Shown here: positions 38,170 to 50,972 of the stretch, one piece after another
Layout: each line of letters begins with the position of its first letter
Numbering within the stretch: position 1 is the stretch's first letter
From: Lottia gigantea
Lineage: Eukaryota > Mollusca > Gastropoda > Lottiidae
Assembly (NCBI RefSeq): GCF_000327385.1
Contig: NW_008709848.1
Location: 625,349-689,348, forward strand
Length of the DNA stretch: 64,000 bases
Reading direction: 5' to 3'
Program-made: the position numbers and the translations under genes
Notes under the pieces: model-generated
The model's input: the letters and a program-made list of their open reading frames with translations, nothing else
Told to the model about the DNA's origin: nothing
Database searches by the model: none

Positions 38170-41100
38170 TAAATTCATTAATATGCTTTTTCTTCTGGTT
38201 GGATTTAATGCAATTTAATATGATTATCGCATAAGATTATTAAACTTAGAGAAAACCTACATGTTTGAAGTGAAGGAGTATTAGGTTAAACCCTTCTCAA
38301 GGCAAACAACGTGGTATTTATTGAATTTGTCTGGTTTCGTTGTATTTGTTGAATTATTCAATTCTACAGTGTCGATATGCTTGCATATTCCTTACAATTT
38401 CAGCCCCTTAATATTATAGAGGATAATACCTGTCAAACTGTAGATCGAGGAAAGCATAACATGCCATCTGGTGGCCATGAACTCAATCCGACTCTCCCTA
38501 TCTCTGCTATAAATATAAATCACCTTGTTAAGAACCTCTCAAGTTGAATTTTCAACCGAGTTTTCACATGAAGAGTTCTTTTTAACTTTCTCTGACATCT
38601 TTAATGATTACAACAAAAACCCTACGGTCACTTGAGAATAGAGTTAATATGACGTCCCGATATTCTCCCTGTCATCTCTAATATCTTTCAGTTTTTCTTC
38701 TTTTTACAATTTATTACAAGTCCATTACTGACTTCCGGTTGTCTAGTCCCGCAGAATAACATGTTTTCTCCATCTTCCAGTCGTTAGAATTTAACGGATT
38801 TGTTCTCTTTGCATTTCGGGGCGTTATTACCATTAATTAGTGTTTTTTTTTTATTTACCATCAGTTTCAAGCTCTAGTTTGTTTACCTTTATACTGCCCT
38901 ATTATTGTTTTTAGCAGATTTCTTTATTTTTCACCTCGGCCTGTGCTTTACACGGAAGTTTTTATGAATTTTTTCATTTTAAATACTATATATGTAATAT
39001 ATTTATATATATTTATTATATCATGTAACCTATGCCTATGCCATATAATCAATTTTATAAAACGTGGAATATCATTTAAGAGATTTATTGTCCACGGAGT
39101 TTTCAGACGAGCCATACGACCATTTGATTGAATAAAATCCAAAAGTGATATGAACTGTATCAGGTAGAAAATTAAATTGACTTTTCCTTTTAATTTTTTC
39201 AATGTTTTCTATCCGTCTAATCGAATTTAATAAATGTCAAAGTTGTCTATGTCTGATTTTTTAAGGAAATTTTCCGTAATTACCAGTTAGTGCAGACGGA
39301 CTTAAAATGATATAGAAATATAATTATATATCTAGCCTCGATCAATTAACTTGCATTATGTTGAAATAAATCTCAAATCGAATCTAAATCTTTTTTTTTT
39401 TAAAAAAAAGATACAAACGATCTGAATTGCAAAACGAAACCCGAAACACCATATTGGCAATACTTTTATCGAGAGTTGCCATTCTTGAAGCTTAAATTAA
39501 CAATTTTATTTTATAAATTACCTCCCTTGATTTAGAAAATTACCGTACAAGCCCTGTTACAACTTCAAAATGTTCCTGTTGAATGTATTGCTTGAATAAA
39601 ACTAATCTATAGATCAGGGGTTTTTAAACTTGATTACTTCCATGGAGTAATTTGGACATTTTTGGGGGTAATGGAGCACTTCGTAGCCTAGCATAAATTT
39701 ATGAAGAAGCATAATTTAATTCAGTCTATTCCCTCTGGCTATATTCTCCGACACGAAAAAGATTGTACGGAAACCATTGAGAAAATCACGATTTCTGTTA
39801 TTCCAGTAACAATAATAGAATATCGAAGGGAATTTTTGATAATTGTTAACCCGATTTGAAGATTTTAGTTTTTATGATGGTTTTAAATCAATTACACTAG
39901 TTCAGGTGTCCATAAATTGCAGCTGTAACGTTTTTGAAATCCCCATCGCGCAGTTTTTCTATTAAATTATGATACACGATGACACGATTCTTCACTGTCC
40001 TTTCTTTTGTCTCTTAAGTGAATTTTACCGATACTTTTAGATAAATTCGTATAACGACTTCAAATAAAAGTATGGATGGTCTCTGATTGTCTGATTTTTA
40101 TTCATATGGCACAGTTTTAGTTTAAAAATCTGTTGACATGTAATGGGGGGAGGGGTATTAATTAATAGTGACAATTTGGCCATTTTCTGAGGTTGTTTTC
40201 AGTCTTGAATTTATGTAATTAGTCCTAAGACGTACTGGAATTGTACGGAAAACGCATTCGAGTGGTCATTTTAACTTTATAACGCCGATAATTCTGAAAC
40301 CACATGGATTTGAAGACTCAAATTTCGAGCACTATTGCTGATCATAGCTGTCCCCTTTAATATAATCATATCAAACTTTTCAATATTTGAAGGAGAAGAT
40401 ATGGGAATCTATCATAAAATAATGAGCATTAAGGGTCATTAACTCGCCAACCTTGAAGGAATCCCACAAGTGATTTTAATAACTAGAAGCGATACGTGAC
40501 TAAGTCCACAACCTTTATTTTATCATTAAGGATAGTTTCTTCTATCTTTGATTAAAATCGTGTGACACGAAACTCCAGTTGTCTTGTTTGAACTCTATTG
40601 GAGTTTTACATCTTATATCTTTACTCGTTATTATTACCATTGAAGACTGACAACACAATGGCGTATGCAACGAAGAAAATTAGAGCATGCATGTGGGTTC
40701 GACTTAGTTTCTTAACTATTTTTTCGCCCCAACTCGGTTACTGATTAGTTAAAACCGGTTTGAAAAACCTACCCAGCTCTATGCAACTATCAAAGTCCAA
40801 GCGAAGAAGTGCGATAGTTTTTATAGATAGACATTTTCACTATCTCTACGACTAGTCGTTGTGATGTGCATTAGTTGAAGCGTAGCTGAAACACCCCTTC
40901 GCGCCCCTTTACTCGTCTGCGCTCAGATATAATATGAGAACTACGAAATATTTTCAAGTATTTTCTGTAGCCTATTGCAGGGCAATCTGACTTCCGGAAC
41001 ATCTGATATCCCGGTTTCAGTTTATCAACTCCGCCCACATTTTGGAAAGTTCATATAGCAAAAAAAACCTGTTATATTTATAGAACCCACGTAGATTTTG

Positions 41101-41480
41101 ATAATGTGTAAAGCAGTTAATTTCCACCATAAGAACATCTCGCTAATTAAGGAGTTGAGTGTCGCCACCTCGTGATAATTACCAGAATAGTTTTAACTGT
41201 ACTTTATGGCAGAAAGACATTAGTTGATCACGCTACATGTAATATAAACAATTTAACGAGTTGTAGGTGGAAGAAACGACAGATATGACCGAGAAAGAAA
41301 ATGTCGTGAGATCAGATTTCACCAGATCACGCATGGTTAGAACCTGGACACATCTAAAAGAATCTTGGAAGTTTTTTCTGATTACCCGAACATTCAGATT
41401 TGAATAATTGTCAGGCAACAATACAAGTAATATAGCGTAAACAAGGTTGTGATGAAAACGTTCTTTATTAAGCCTTTTTT
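38170..41480. other. Non-coding stretch upstream of the GPCR
   Basis: It includes a decayed copy of repeat E at 39385-39475 (GCAAAACGAAACCCGAAA). A 5' untranslated exon of the GPCR gene probably lies here or further left, but I cannot place it. Confidence 0.45.
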
Positions 41481-41560
41481 TGACGATGTGGCTCAGTGAG
41501 ATGGATGCTTGCTAGCTATTCTCAATGGCCGAGGTTAAATTACGGCATAGGTCGAGATTT
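41480..41560 (+). mobile_element. Decayed tRNA-like SINE head or tRNA pseudogene
   Basis: Box A-like TGGCTCAGTGAG (41489-41500) and box B-like GGTTAAATTAC (41533-41543, 7 of 11 matching) are separated by the normal distance of about 32 nt. The stem pairing is poor, so it is not called a tRNA gene. Confidence 0.35.
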
Positions 41561-41873
41561 TAGTTTTTAACCGGTTTTCCTATTTCAGTGAATGGATGCA
41601 AAAATCGTCCTGCCATTCGGGTTAGGTACGTTATAGGTCGATCGACAACTGAAAATAGTTTTGCATGTAGTTGTTGGCGTTATGGTGATAGCTTTCAAAT
41701 AGTAATGTTTGGGAATATTATGATGCGAGCTGCGACATTTTAAAGACCAAAAAATACGAAATCGCATGATTTCTCCGGAGCACTCTTTTACATCTTGTAG
41801 CTAACGAATTCATTTGTCGTTTTTGTACTATTCTTCGAATGTTTGTTTATAGTACTTTTAACTGAAACCATTT

Positions 41874-41884
41874 CTTCTATTTCA
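41874..41884 (+). promoter_or_regulatory. Splice acceptor before the GPCR coding exon
   Basis: TTCTATTTCAG followed by GCTGTTGG ends 115 bp before the ATG. It implies a spliced 5' untranslated leader. A near-start GTG at 41961 in the same frame is not used as a eukaryotic start. Confidence 0.55.
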
Positions 41885-41999
41885 GGCTGTTGGTAGAAGA
41901 TTCTCCATCACCAGAAGTGAACTTTTTGATGTGAACTGCTTGTGAGGTGAACCGCCGGAAGTGAACCGTCTGAACATTTGCTCAAATCCAACCGGAACA

Positions 42000-43088
42000 A
42001 TGAAGTATTCTACCGGAAATAGCTCAACAAACCTGACAGTAGATATACATACGTCACAGTATTATCAAAATATGATGCACGCTGCCGAAACCATAGAAAT
42101 GTATTATATCTGGGTGATATTTTTCATTGGTTTCCCTGGTAACATAGCCACCATCTTGACAATCACCAGAATTAAACCAGTGACTTCATTAACATGTTAT
42201 GTAGCTTTGCTGGCCATCGTGGATAATTTCACACTCTTGGTGAAGTTGAGTCATTTGATTCTTCAAGACTATGGGTTCAAGGTCATGACTAGTGCTGAAT
42301 GTAAAATTCTCAGTTTTCTGGGCAACGTGTTGGTTAATTACGCTAGTTGGATCTTAGTTGTTATAGCAGTGGAGCGTTTCGTGGCCGTGTGGTTCCCGCT
42401 TAAATTAGGACTTAATTGGCCGCGTAGGAAATCAATTACAGTGATGACGACGGTCTTGTTCACATTAACTGCTGTTTACTTACATCTGCTCTGGACAATG
42501 ACGTCATATGATGGGTTTTGTGCCATTTCCGAAGTTTATCATAACTATTTTATAACGAATATTTGGTACTGGGTTAATTCGTCACTGTATGCCTTCATTC
42601 CATGTTGTTTGCTGTTTTTCTTCAATATTCTAATTATAGTCGGTATAAGACGATCGGCTGACCAACATCGACATCTGACGTCATCACCACGAACGACAAC
42701 TCATCGTGATGTTACCATAATGCTACTGGTTGTTTCATTTGTGTTTTTGGTTTTATCCACACCGATTTGTATGTTTTTATTAATTGGTCAGTCTTGGAGA
42801 CCGAACTATTATAGCGATGGTACCGCTTTAAAGACGATGTTAAGGCAAATTGCTTTTGTATGTTGCGATTCAAATCACGCAATTAATTTTTTCCTTTATT
42901 TCCTTAGCGCTAAGAGATTTCGACGACAGTTTTATCATTGTAATACATCGTCGACATCCGAGACTGTGTTGTTAAGAAATCGATCATATATGTATACCAA
43001 TAAGTTTAACAGTCCTGGAGGAACACGGATTTACGAAGATACTGATTCTGTCACTCAAATTAAGCTTTATACCAAATCATCATCATAA
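42000..43088 (+). CDS. Rhodopsin-class (class A) G protein-coupled receptor, 362 aa
   Basis: This is a seven-helix plasma-membrane receptor; the ligand is unknown, probably a peptide. The start is ATG 42000 (MKYSTGNSSTN), with N-glycosylation sites at N7 and N11. Helices lie at about 33-56 (GN at 47-48), 63-84 (the sodium-site Asp, D75), 103-126, 145-166, 188-216, 237-262 and 282-304. Cys101 and Cys174 fit the conserved ECL1-ECL2 disulphide. The DRY motif is ERF (125-127). The usual CWxP region of TM6 reads LSTP. NPxxY is NFFLY (296-300), inside SNHAINFFLY. These variants are common in the expanded lophotrochozoan peptide-receptor-like families (FMRFamide/TRH-receptor-like in automatic annotation), which is a family-level inference. 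The intracellular tail is 58 residues and Ser/Thr-rich. The coding part has no intron, and length and motifs suggest a complete functional gene. Confidence 0.95.
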   Translation: MKYSTGNSSTNLTVDIHTSQYYQNMMHAAETIEMYYIWVIFFIGFPGNIATILTITRIKPVTSLTCYVALLAIVDNFTLLVKLSHLILQDYGFKVMTSAECKILSFLGNVLVNYASWILVVIAVERFVAVWFPLKLGLNWPRRKSITVMTTVLFTLTAVYLHLLWTMTSYDGFCAISEVYHNYFITNIWYWVNSSLYAFIPCCLLFFFNILIIVGIRRSADQHRHLTSSPRTTTHRDVTIMLLVVSFVFLVLSTPICMFLLIGQSWRPNYYSDGTALKTMLRQIAFVCCDSNHAINFFLYFLSAKRFRRQFYHCNTSSTSETVLLRNRSYMYTNKFNSPGGTRIYEDTDSVTQIKLYTKSSS

Positions 43089-43171
43089 AGCCGTAATGAC
43101 GTGTAATCAAGCGAGAATCAACCATTACGTTTAAAGATTCGTTTTCTTTGAGGTTTTCATTCCTTTCTGGA

Positions 43172-43217
43172 AATAAATTTGAAAACAACAATTTCTTTGC
43201 TTACCATATAAAATAAA
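43172..43217 (+). terminator. GPCR polyadenylation signals
   Basis: AATAAA occurs at 43172-43177 and 43212-43217, about 85 and 125 bp after the stop codon. Confidence 0.6.
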
Positions 43218-43404
43218 AGGCTTTTTATTCCTGGCTCTCTTTATAGTTTGTATGCCTTATTGAGGTTTAAAGTCATGAAATTGCCACTGGTTTTAGTGTT
43301 GGGTATTTAATAAGCAGTAAAAGAGATATAAAAGTCTTCTCACTTCAGTTGTTTAAGTATTCTCTAAGGGGAATTATCATTCTGTAATAAACTACAGCTT
43401 AGGA

Positions 43405-43740
43405 AGTGTGATGAGGTCAAAAGAGGAAAAATTCTTTCAAATTACTTATGAGCAACTATTTACTCATGTCTTTGACATAACTTTATAATATGTTGAAGAC
43501 AAAGCAAAGCGAGAGAAAATCCTCTTCAAAGATTCTCCTCAAATTCTCCTCATGTTGGCTGCTGGCGCTTTACCAAAGACGCTGCGGAGCAACCTTTCCC
43601 TCTTTTCTTTGGCATACCTTCATATAGCAAGAGTGGGAAAATACTTTCAATTGGCTATTCTCTTGAACCAGTTACACTGCCTTCTGAACAACCTTTTACT
43701 CATGCCTATGACATGGAGGTAGACTTTGTATAAGGTTAAT
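43405..43740 (+). repeat. Diverged two-copy duplication, offset about 230 bp
   Basis: GGAAAAATTCTTTCAAATTA ... GAGCAACTATTTACTCATG ... TTTGACAT at 43425-43480 corresponds to GGGAAAATACTTTCAATTGG ... GAACAACCTTTTACTCATG ... TATGACAT at 43647-43714. Confidence 0.5.
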
Positions 43741-45699
43741 TGTCTGTCTATGTTTGAATGCGATCAATGTAATATTTCTTCTGATGTGGTTTTTTTCAAA
43801 CAGCTTTTTTTAATAGAAAAATGTCACGTACATTCAGTTGTTCATTCTTAGCTTAGTTTGAATTTTTCCAGCCATTTTAAGCTGATCAGGAGATTGTTTG
43901 TGGTCGTGACTTCAGTATATCCATCTTATGTTTTTGATATGTCTTGTGTCAGATACAAAATCAATCGTTTCCAAGGTTTTGAAACAGGAGAATCATGTGT
44001 GACTATTTGAACAGTTAAAATATATGCCTGTATGTTTTGGACTTTCTGAATCTAATATACAAGGGTTTCTAAATAAAAACCTTTCAGTTTAACCAAATTT
44101 CCAAGTCAGTATCTTGAGACCAAAGCACAAAACTAGAGCAATGACCTTCACCTTCCTTAGTTTCTAACCCGGTTGATGTCTGGAAAAACAGACATCCACA
44201 GGAGTACAGCCAAAGGCTTTGCGGTGTAAAATGACGATGGGAAACCACGCTCTGAGAGGCAATCCAGAATTATGTAATTTCTGGAGGTTCTTTAAACAGA
44301 CAATAATCTACAAGGAAAACACCCTGTGGAATAAAACAGATAAAGTGGTATCTGGAAGTTCCATGGAACGATAATAGCAGACAAGCGAACAACTCTTTGC
44401 AACATGCCCATTTGGCAAATGCCTGGTGTCCAATATGCTGTAGATCTAACACATTCGAAGAGTCTCATTCTACGGTTTCATCAGATTGTAGAAAAATGGT
44501 TGCTTACAATGAAATATAACCGACTTTTTTATTTCTTCTGAATTAAGATATATATATATATACTTATTTTAAAAATTTCTAGAAGAATTTTCATTCTTGC
44601 ATTTTATTTTCTGTTTGTATTAAAAATAATTAACGGCTTCATTAACAAATTCCATTTATCGTCCATCTTATTATTGCTCATGTTTTTCAATAAATATTTA
44701 AACTTAAGTTTTTTCTCACGATTTCATTGTTTTGAGCTCAAAGCAAGATTTAAACAGGTAAATAAGAGGGCTTTAGTTAATGTTGGGTGGGTGGTTATAA
44801 AGAAATCAAATCGTTTCAACCTTGAAGTTGTTAATTCGAAGTACAAATCCAGTACTGCTGGAAAGTAAACATCAGAAATTTTTAATGTAGTAAAACCGCA
44901 AATGCTCTCCACCAGTACAAAAAGTATACAAAATATCCTTGAATATTTTAATATCCGTCTTAATTAAGGTGGAAATTTACTCTCTAATATGGTTTGGCGT
45001 TTAAATCACATCCAACGAACAAACAGACATGATAGCTTTGATCTCAAGAGAAGAACCATGACACTTTTAAGGTTTTAAAGTGCGTCAATTAATTTTTCAG
45101 TATATTCCTGAGGGTTCTTAGATCATAAGCGATTGATTATTGCATTGACCGGTTCACCAAATGCTAGATCATCGAAAACATGATGTTGGAAGAAAAACAG
45201 CTGCACGGAAACACTTCATAAGACAGCTTCTAGAAATTGTGTCTCACTATATTCCGGTTTCAAAAGTACGAAGAGTGCAATTTTTTGTGCAACCATGAAG
45301 AAGTGTGTTGTATGTATAAGCTTCCGACAAAAACAGTTTAAATGATATAACATTGCGTGTTAAATAGTCATTTATTTCAATTGAGGAAGAATCACTCTTG
45401 TTAGTTCCTGGAAGCCAGACAATATCAGGAACTTGAAGGACTTAGGGAGGGGGGAGGGGACTGCGAGAGGTAAAATACATTGAGGAAGTAACGACTGAAA
45501 ACCAGACGTCATTACTGAAAATAATTAACCATCATTCGACTTGTGTTTTAATGTATGTTATGATGTTTTGCGTCCAGTGGATAATTTCATTATCACATCC
45601 TGACTAAACAAAGAAGTCTGCAATGTTTCGTTTCCTGTGTTTCTCCGTTTTGGATTCTATTTCCAACCATGCTCATCGAAGGCAAGTGTAGTAACCCAC
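43741..45699. other. Non-coding stretch
   Basis: No gene or repeat recognised apart from a G-rich run near 45445-45460. Confidence 0.45.
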
Positions 45700-45701
45700 A
45701 G

Positions 45702-45888
45702 GATAGTCCGACAAATCTGGCCCTAACTGTTGCCAACGGATACGGATGGTTCCAAAACATACGACCCTAAAGTTGGTTGGAACAACTGCCATAAAAAGTG
45801 ACATTTTATGTCTGGCTCTATAACGTCCGATATTGCATCCTTATATCTCATATTCGGGTAACGGGTAGGGCCAGGTTTGTCGGGCTAC
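45702..45888. mobile_element. Foldback element D
   Basis: The left end AGTCCGACAAATCTGGCCCTA is the imperfect complement of the right end TAGGGCCAGGTTTGTCGGGCT (two mismatches over about 21 bp). Non-coding loop of about 140 bp; MITE-like. Confidence 0.65.
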
Positions 45889-46810
45889 CGACGGGAGAAA
45901 GAAAAGTCGAAACATACAATTTTAATAAGATTGTAATAATCAGTTGGTTCTTGTTTATATATTGATTATTCTGTCTATGATCAGTGTACTACATACAGAG
46001 TCCCTTTTCACTCTGTTTTAATGAAGCGCAAGTGGACGACGAATCTTAATTCTGAATAGTGATGAGGATAAGTGAAACTGAGCTCAATATTGACAAAGGG
46101 TATTTTATGTTTCATTAAAAAAAATCATTGTGTATAATGAAACTGGTATTTAAAAATAAAAACTATACTAATCAACAAGTAGAAATCACATCAAAAAGTG
46201 TATAGCGGGAAACTGTATGCTTATTTCATCTCTATATCAAGATTGTATCGCATTTTTTATTGTACATGTATGTCTTATTTTCCTTTAAAAACTGAAGATG
46301 CCAAATGGGAATTATATTTTCAATGACCAAACTAATCTACAAATATACAGTTGTAATAAACATCAAAAACTATATCATTGGCAAATTGTAATTCTTGAAT
46401 TAAACAATTTTCCAGAGGAAACGTTATGATTACGACACCGTAATATACTAATGGAAATTACAGAAAAATGTTGTTTGTCTATGAGATTGAAGCAAGTTAA
46501 AGTTAATTATGCCTGTAATTATTTATGAAATGTCAATGAATCTGTTATAAATATATCTGTCTATCTGTATTTATACATCATTTAAATTATCCCTAGAGAC
46601 ATCAGAAGTCATCAAACCAACCTTTTATTACACGGCCTTCAAACTGCTCACCGTCATCTATCATCATTATCATGGTAATAAAAAAATATTGATAACAGTA
46701 TCGAGTACTCCAGTATTTTACATTAGTGGTAACAGTGGCTTCACGGAGAGTGGATTCCGTAGCAAGATGTGATTTCACTATTCCTTGTTGTTAGCCGCTT
46801 TGGTTCTTAT

Positions 46811-46992
46811 CAGTGGCGTTTCACATCAGGTGAGGGGCCGAGCAGGGGCCACAAAATTTTCCAAGGGAGGCCACAGGTCATTCTTTGTAAAATGATAAAA
46901 AAAAAGTTGAAAGTGAGGGGGGAGGCAAAGCCGGGCCAACATCTTTTCTGGAGGGGGCATGACCCCCTGGCCCTACCATAGAAAAGCCACAG
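46811..46992. mobile_element. Inverted-repeat element with G-rich interior
   Basis: CAGTGGCGTTTCAC at the left is roughly complementary to AGAAAAGCCACAGG at the right. The interior AGGCAAAGCCGGGCC and TTTTCTGGAGGGGG recurs in truncated form at 61146-61200. Open frames here are incidental. Confidence 0.5.
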
Positions 46993-48940
46993 GATCTTAT
47001 TTAGGTAGAACACAATTTACGAAAATCTTTGGACATGAATGTGAGCTGACTGTAGCCATTCCAGATAGATCTGATTTAGATAACTTTCAAATTTATAGCT
47101 TACTAAGGTCATTAAGGTGTAACGATCCTTACAAATTAATCACCATATTTCTGCAGAACACAATCTACAATAGTCCTCGAACAAACACTGAAGCCGAAAA
47201 TGGCCAGAACAGACAGATCAGTTGTTGAAAATTTTCAAATTTTATATGCTAAAAAAGGTCATTAATGTATACTAAACCATGTTAAAGAATTCCAAAGATT
47301 TCTTCATCAAAGTAAAAAAAACTTATATTTCTATGAGTTCGATTGTAAGCGCTATTTCTCCTATTCATAACTATTGGAGTATGTCTGGGTAATAGAACAT
47401 AAATTATAAGGAATATAATTATTATAGTACAACACACTTCTTTATGTCTGGGTTATAAGAAGTAAAACAATAACATCTAAGACGTAATTTCTTTTCTTCA
47501 CTTTGTTTGAGAAGTTTGAGGTGACATTTCCTAAATGCTATGTGCTATTCTATAGATGGCATAGTTTCTATCTATGGATTTAGCAGTTTTTACGAGAGTC
47601 ACGTCATAAAAAGCAAGAAGTACATACGTCTGATAGTTCAGAGAAATGTTCCAGTGTCCCCGATACACATACACTTTGAAAAACCTCTTTACGTTCCCTT
47701 TAACAACCCATACATACCAATATGTAGGTACCATTGCTTGATGTTGGGTAGCATGTGTCTATCAAGTACCACATGTTGTTATCCTAAGCTGTTAATCCAG
47801 TAAATAGAAAGATATTAGGCTATCCAGTTGTGATAAGAATCGAGGGCAATGGCTGTTACATATTACAAAAATACGATGCAAAGTAGTGCGTTAATCGGAT
47901 TAACTCAATACGTGCACTCCGTATTCGTAGTCAACTGTTGTCCTTGCCTTAATTTTCATAGCAGCATATGGTATCTTTAATATTATATGATTGGACATTA
48001 AATAATAGGAAAAAAAATTTATTTCTCATCTCTTGAGATGAGCAATTCGTTGATAAAATTGCTTTCTCCTTGCACAACATCTTCGAACTAACATCTTGTA
48101 ACAAATGACTCCTGTAGATTGTGACTGACTTTGCAGCTAGTTCAAAAATTGCAATTTCGACCAGTTGAACCATATGTGACTGATTTTTTCAACTGCTATG
48201 CGAATGAATCAATGTGCTATTCAGTTATTAACTATACAATTTTATGTATAATATTATGCAGAACGTACTTGAATGTATTCAGCTAACTATTCATTAAAGG
48301 AACTTTCATAGATGTGCATCTAATTTATGATGCAAAATGGCACTTATAGCTCAACACTACATATTCCATGAATGATAAAAGCTTGATTGTTGATTCAAAA
48401 TCAGTAAAGGACACCTTCTGTTAAGGACCCTGAAACTTAACTTCCCAGAAAGCTAAGCTAAAAATATTTCCATGTAGTGAGCATCATGTTTTTTATACAA
48501 ATACTTGCATAAGAGTTTTCAACTAGTTGAAAAAAAAAAACTAGACGACGACTGGTGATTAACGATTTCGACCAATTGTGACGACTTCTGGGCCTACTGC
48601 CGTCTTTTTTTTTTCGAATGACTAATAAAAGAGTAAACGAAAAGAAATGGAAATCTCTAAAGTAATACATGTATTTGACACGACAGGTGGTAATAACAGC
48701 TCAATGATTATGGTAATATCAACCAGAATGAGAACAGATTGACTGTATACAATATTTGATCTCTCGGGGATAGTCAATTACATATTTATAGTGATTAGTT
48801 ATTGTCTGGTGATCAAATAGCTTCATCATATACACAATCATTTATGGCTGTTTTCTTTTCTATTTAAACGACAGTTCAAAGAAAAGACATTGAATCCTGT
48901 AAAATGACATACGGGTCTTTAGAAAATTGTAATCCTTACT
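46993..48940. other. Non-coding stretch
   Basis: It contains a family H half element at 47600-47705 (AGTGTCCCCGATACACATAC, AAAACCTCTTTACGTTCCC). Otherwise nothing supported. Confidence 0.45.
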
Positions 48941-48941
48941 G

Positions 48942-49230
48942 TGACGGTTAGCTTCGGTAGCAATACCAACCAGTGGCGACGCCTGCTTTCCGAGACTTGG
49001 GGTATAAATAGGGTCAGAGGGACTTAACACAACCCAGGGCCGAGTTTCACCGCCATGTCATTCCACCCGACCAGATCTAACGAATTATCAACAACAAAAC
49101 CAAGAACACAGTATCATCCAATTTGGACCAATCCAACTACCAACTACTACGACTACCAACACTACCTAGTTTGCGATATCAGCATCCGCTGGAAGCGAAC
49201 GTTAACTTGTCATCTACCAACCAACCAACC
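48942..49230 (+). mobile_element. Possible solo LTR (fossil)
   Basis: The segment starts TGTGACGGTTAGC, has a TATA box in GGGGTATAAATAGGG (about 48999-49013), and continues with a CAA/ACC-rich downstream part, a layout like a Gypsy-type LTR. I find no target-site duplication, defined right end, or internal region, so an ordinary promoter is an alternative. No coding parts of a retroelement are present. Confidence 0.25.
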
Positions 49231-49329
49231 TTAATGGACATCTGCAGATGTTGAATTCAAAATGGAAGCGTATAGACAAGAGCATTCAACTGAGCATCTG
49301 AAAGGTTCTCCAAGAGACATATTTGGAAA

Positions 49330-49440
49330 ATATAATTGATTTGGTGCCTTCTGACACATATTTGGGGGCAAAAACGTATGAAAATCATATTTCTAAATTT
49401 GTTGGAAATGAAGTGGGGGAGGGGGGGAGGGGGGTACATA
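49330..49440 (+). repeat. Dispersed repeat F, copy 2
   Basis: It shares AATTGATTTGGTGC, TTCTGACACATATTTGGGGG, AAAAACGTATGAA and a following G-rich tract with 24490-24600. Confidence 0.6.
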
Positions 49441-49449
49441 TATCTCTGT

Positions 49450-50960
49450 ACCCTCACTGGGTCCAACAGATATCATCTGAGACCGGGTGTTTGCAAAGAT
49501 CAAAACCGTTTGTTAAAGAATAAGAAAATGAATAAGATTTTACAACTCATTTCAAGACCCAATGTTCAACTAAAATGACACAACGCTTGGATTGTGAAGA
49601 AAGGTGGGGATTTTCATATCCAAATGTCGATGTTTTAGCTACCGATGTCAATCTGAAAATAACAAGTGACTCATTAGATAAATAAGTTTCTATAAACTCA
49701 TCATACTTGAGAATAGATCTGCAAAGCCTACCTGCTGAGTTGTGAATCAGATACAAATGACGATTCAGCACGTTTTTGAGAAGGGAGCATTGATATTGAC
49801 GTCGTCACGTTTACTGATTAAGGGAACTATTGTTTATTTTCAGTAAAATATCAAGAAATGAAGCCTTGCGATTTTTTATTTCAAGTTCCTTGTAGTATTT
49901 TTGCATTCTATCACATGCAGAGAATGACCTTAAGTCACCTTAAGACCGAAGTCAGTGTGGCAATGGCCCGAACTTAAAGGCTTGTCTTTAAACCGACTTT
50001 CGTTTATGACTGTCTGTAAAATTGTGATTTACAATTAATAATGGCCTCCAGAGTCTATAAGACGATAGTTTCTATGCCCTGATAATTAAGTCTTTATTTA
50101 ATTTCCCTGGGGACGAGTTAGAAACAGGACATACTAAATAATTCATAATTTTATCAAATCAAAATAATAGACAGATTCTTTAACTTGTAAACAGTATTAT
50201 CAAAAAAGCAATAATATACTTTGTTGTAAACTGCGATTGGTTTATCTTATTGATGAATCACATATCAAATGGACTAAAAAAAATTTCAAAGTTCAGAGTT
50301 CATTTAACATCTTCATGGCGATAATTTATCGCCTACACCAACATTTATAGCATTTCCTCTGAATTTGCCCTTCCCGCTACTTCCTATATCTGAACCTGTA
50401 TCTGTGCTGTTTATAATGATATATTGTTGTTTGAGGCAAAACAACTGTGAGATGTCATAACATCGTAAAAGTATAGAAGTCAGCATATCCGCTTCCTGTT
50501 ATTTCATCATTTCTGTGAGGTAATGTACCTTATTTCTTTAGCCCTTAGACTTTGATTAGAAAATTCCGTACACCAATAAAAACCCCTCCAGCTCTGTTTA
50601 GTATTTACTTCTTAGTGCACAAAAGACAAGCACTTGTTGGTCCGAAAATTACGACAAATCAAGAAAAAAAGAAATGAATATTATATCAATGCAGTTTTGT
50701 GCTCAACAGTTACAAAATAAACAAAGTGATAGACAGTACATCAGTTTTCAGTCGCGCTTCAAAACTACAAAATATAATAGAATGCAAAAAGATAACAATA
50801 ACAATACAGTTTCATGGCGAACTCAAAATATGTAAAATAACAACAAAACAAAGAAATATTGAACATGAGATCGCTGGCAAAAATATCATTTTCGTCACAG
50901 GAAGAAACTTAAATGGCAACTTCAAAACGTGATCCTGTTCTCGGAATGTAAAATATCGCT
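49450..50960. other. Non-coding, downstream of the metalloprotease gene
   Basis: No supported gene. The 3' untranslated region of the minus-strand gene ends somewhere near or below 50961. Confidence 0.45.
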
Positions 50961-50966
50961 TTTATT
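50961..50966 (-). terminator. Polyadenylation signal of the metalloprotease-cadherin gene
   Basis: AATAAA on the minus strand begins only 7 nt after the stop codon. If used it gives a very short 3' UTR; a distal signal is also possible. Confidence 0.4.
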
Positions 50967-50972
50967 CCAATT

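Noticed and set aside
41961-41999. GPCR start at the upstream in-frame GTG
   Set aside because: GTG is not a normal start in animal nuclear genes; the ATG at 42000 gives a complete receptor.
46769-47228. Frames of 67-89 codons around 47 kb
   Set aside because: They cover an inverted-repeat element with G-rich interior and have no protein signature.
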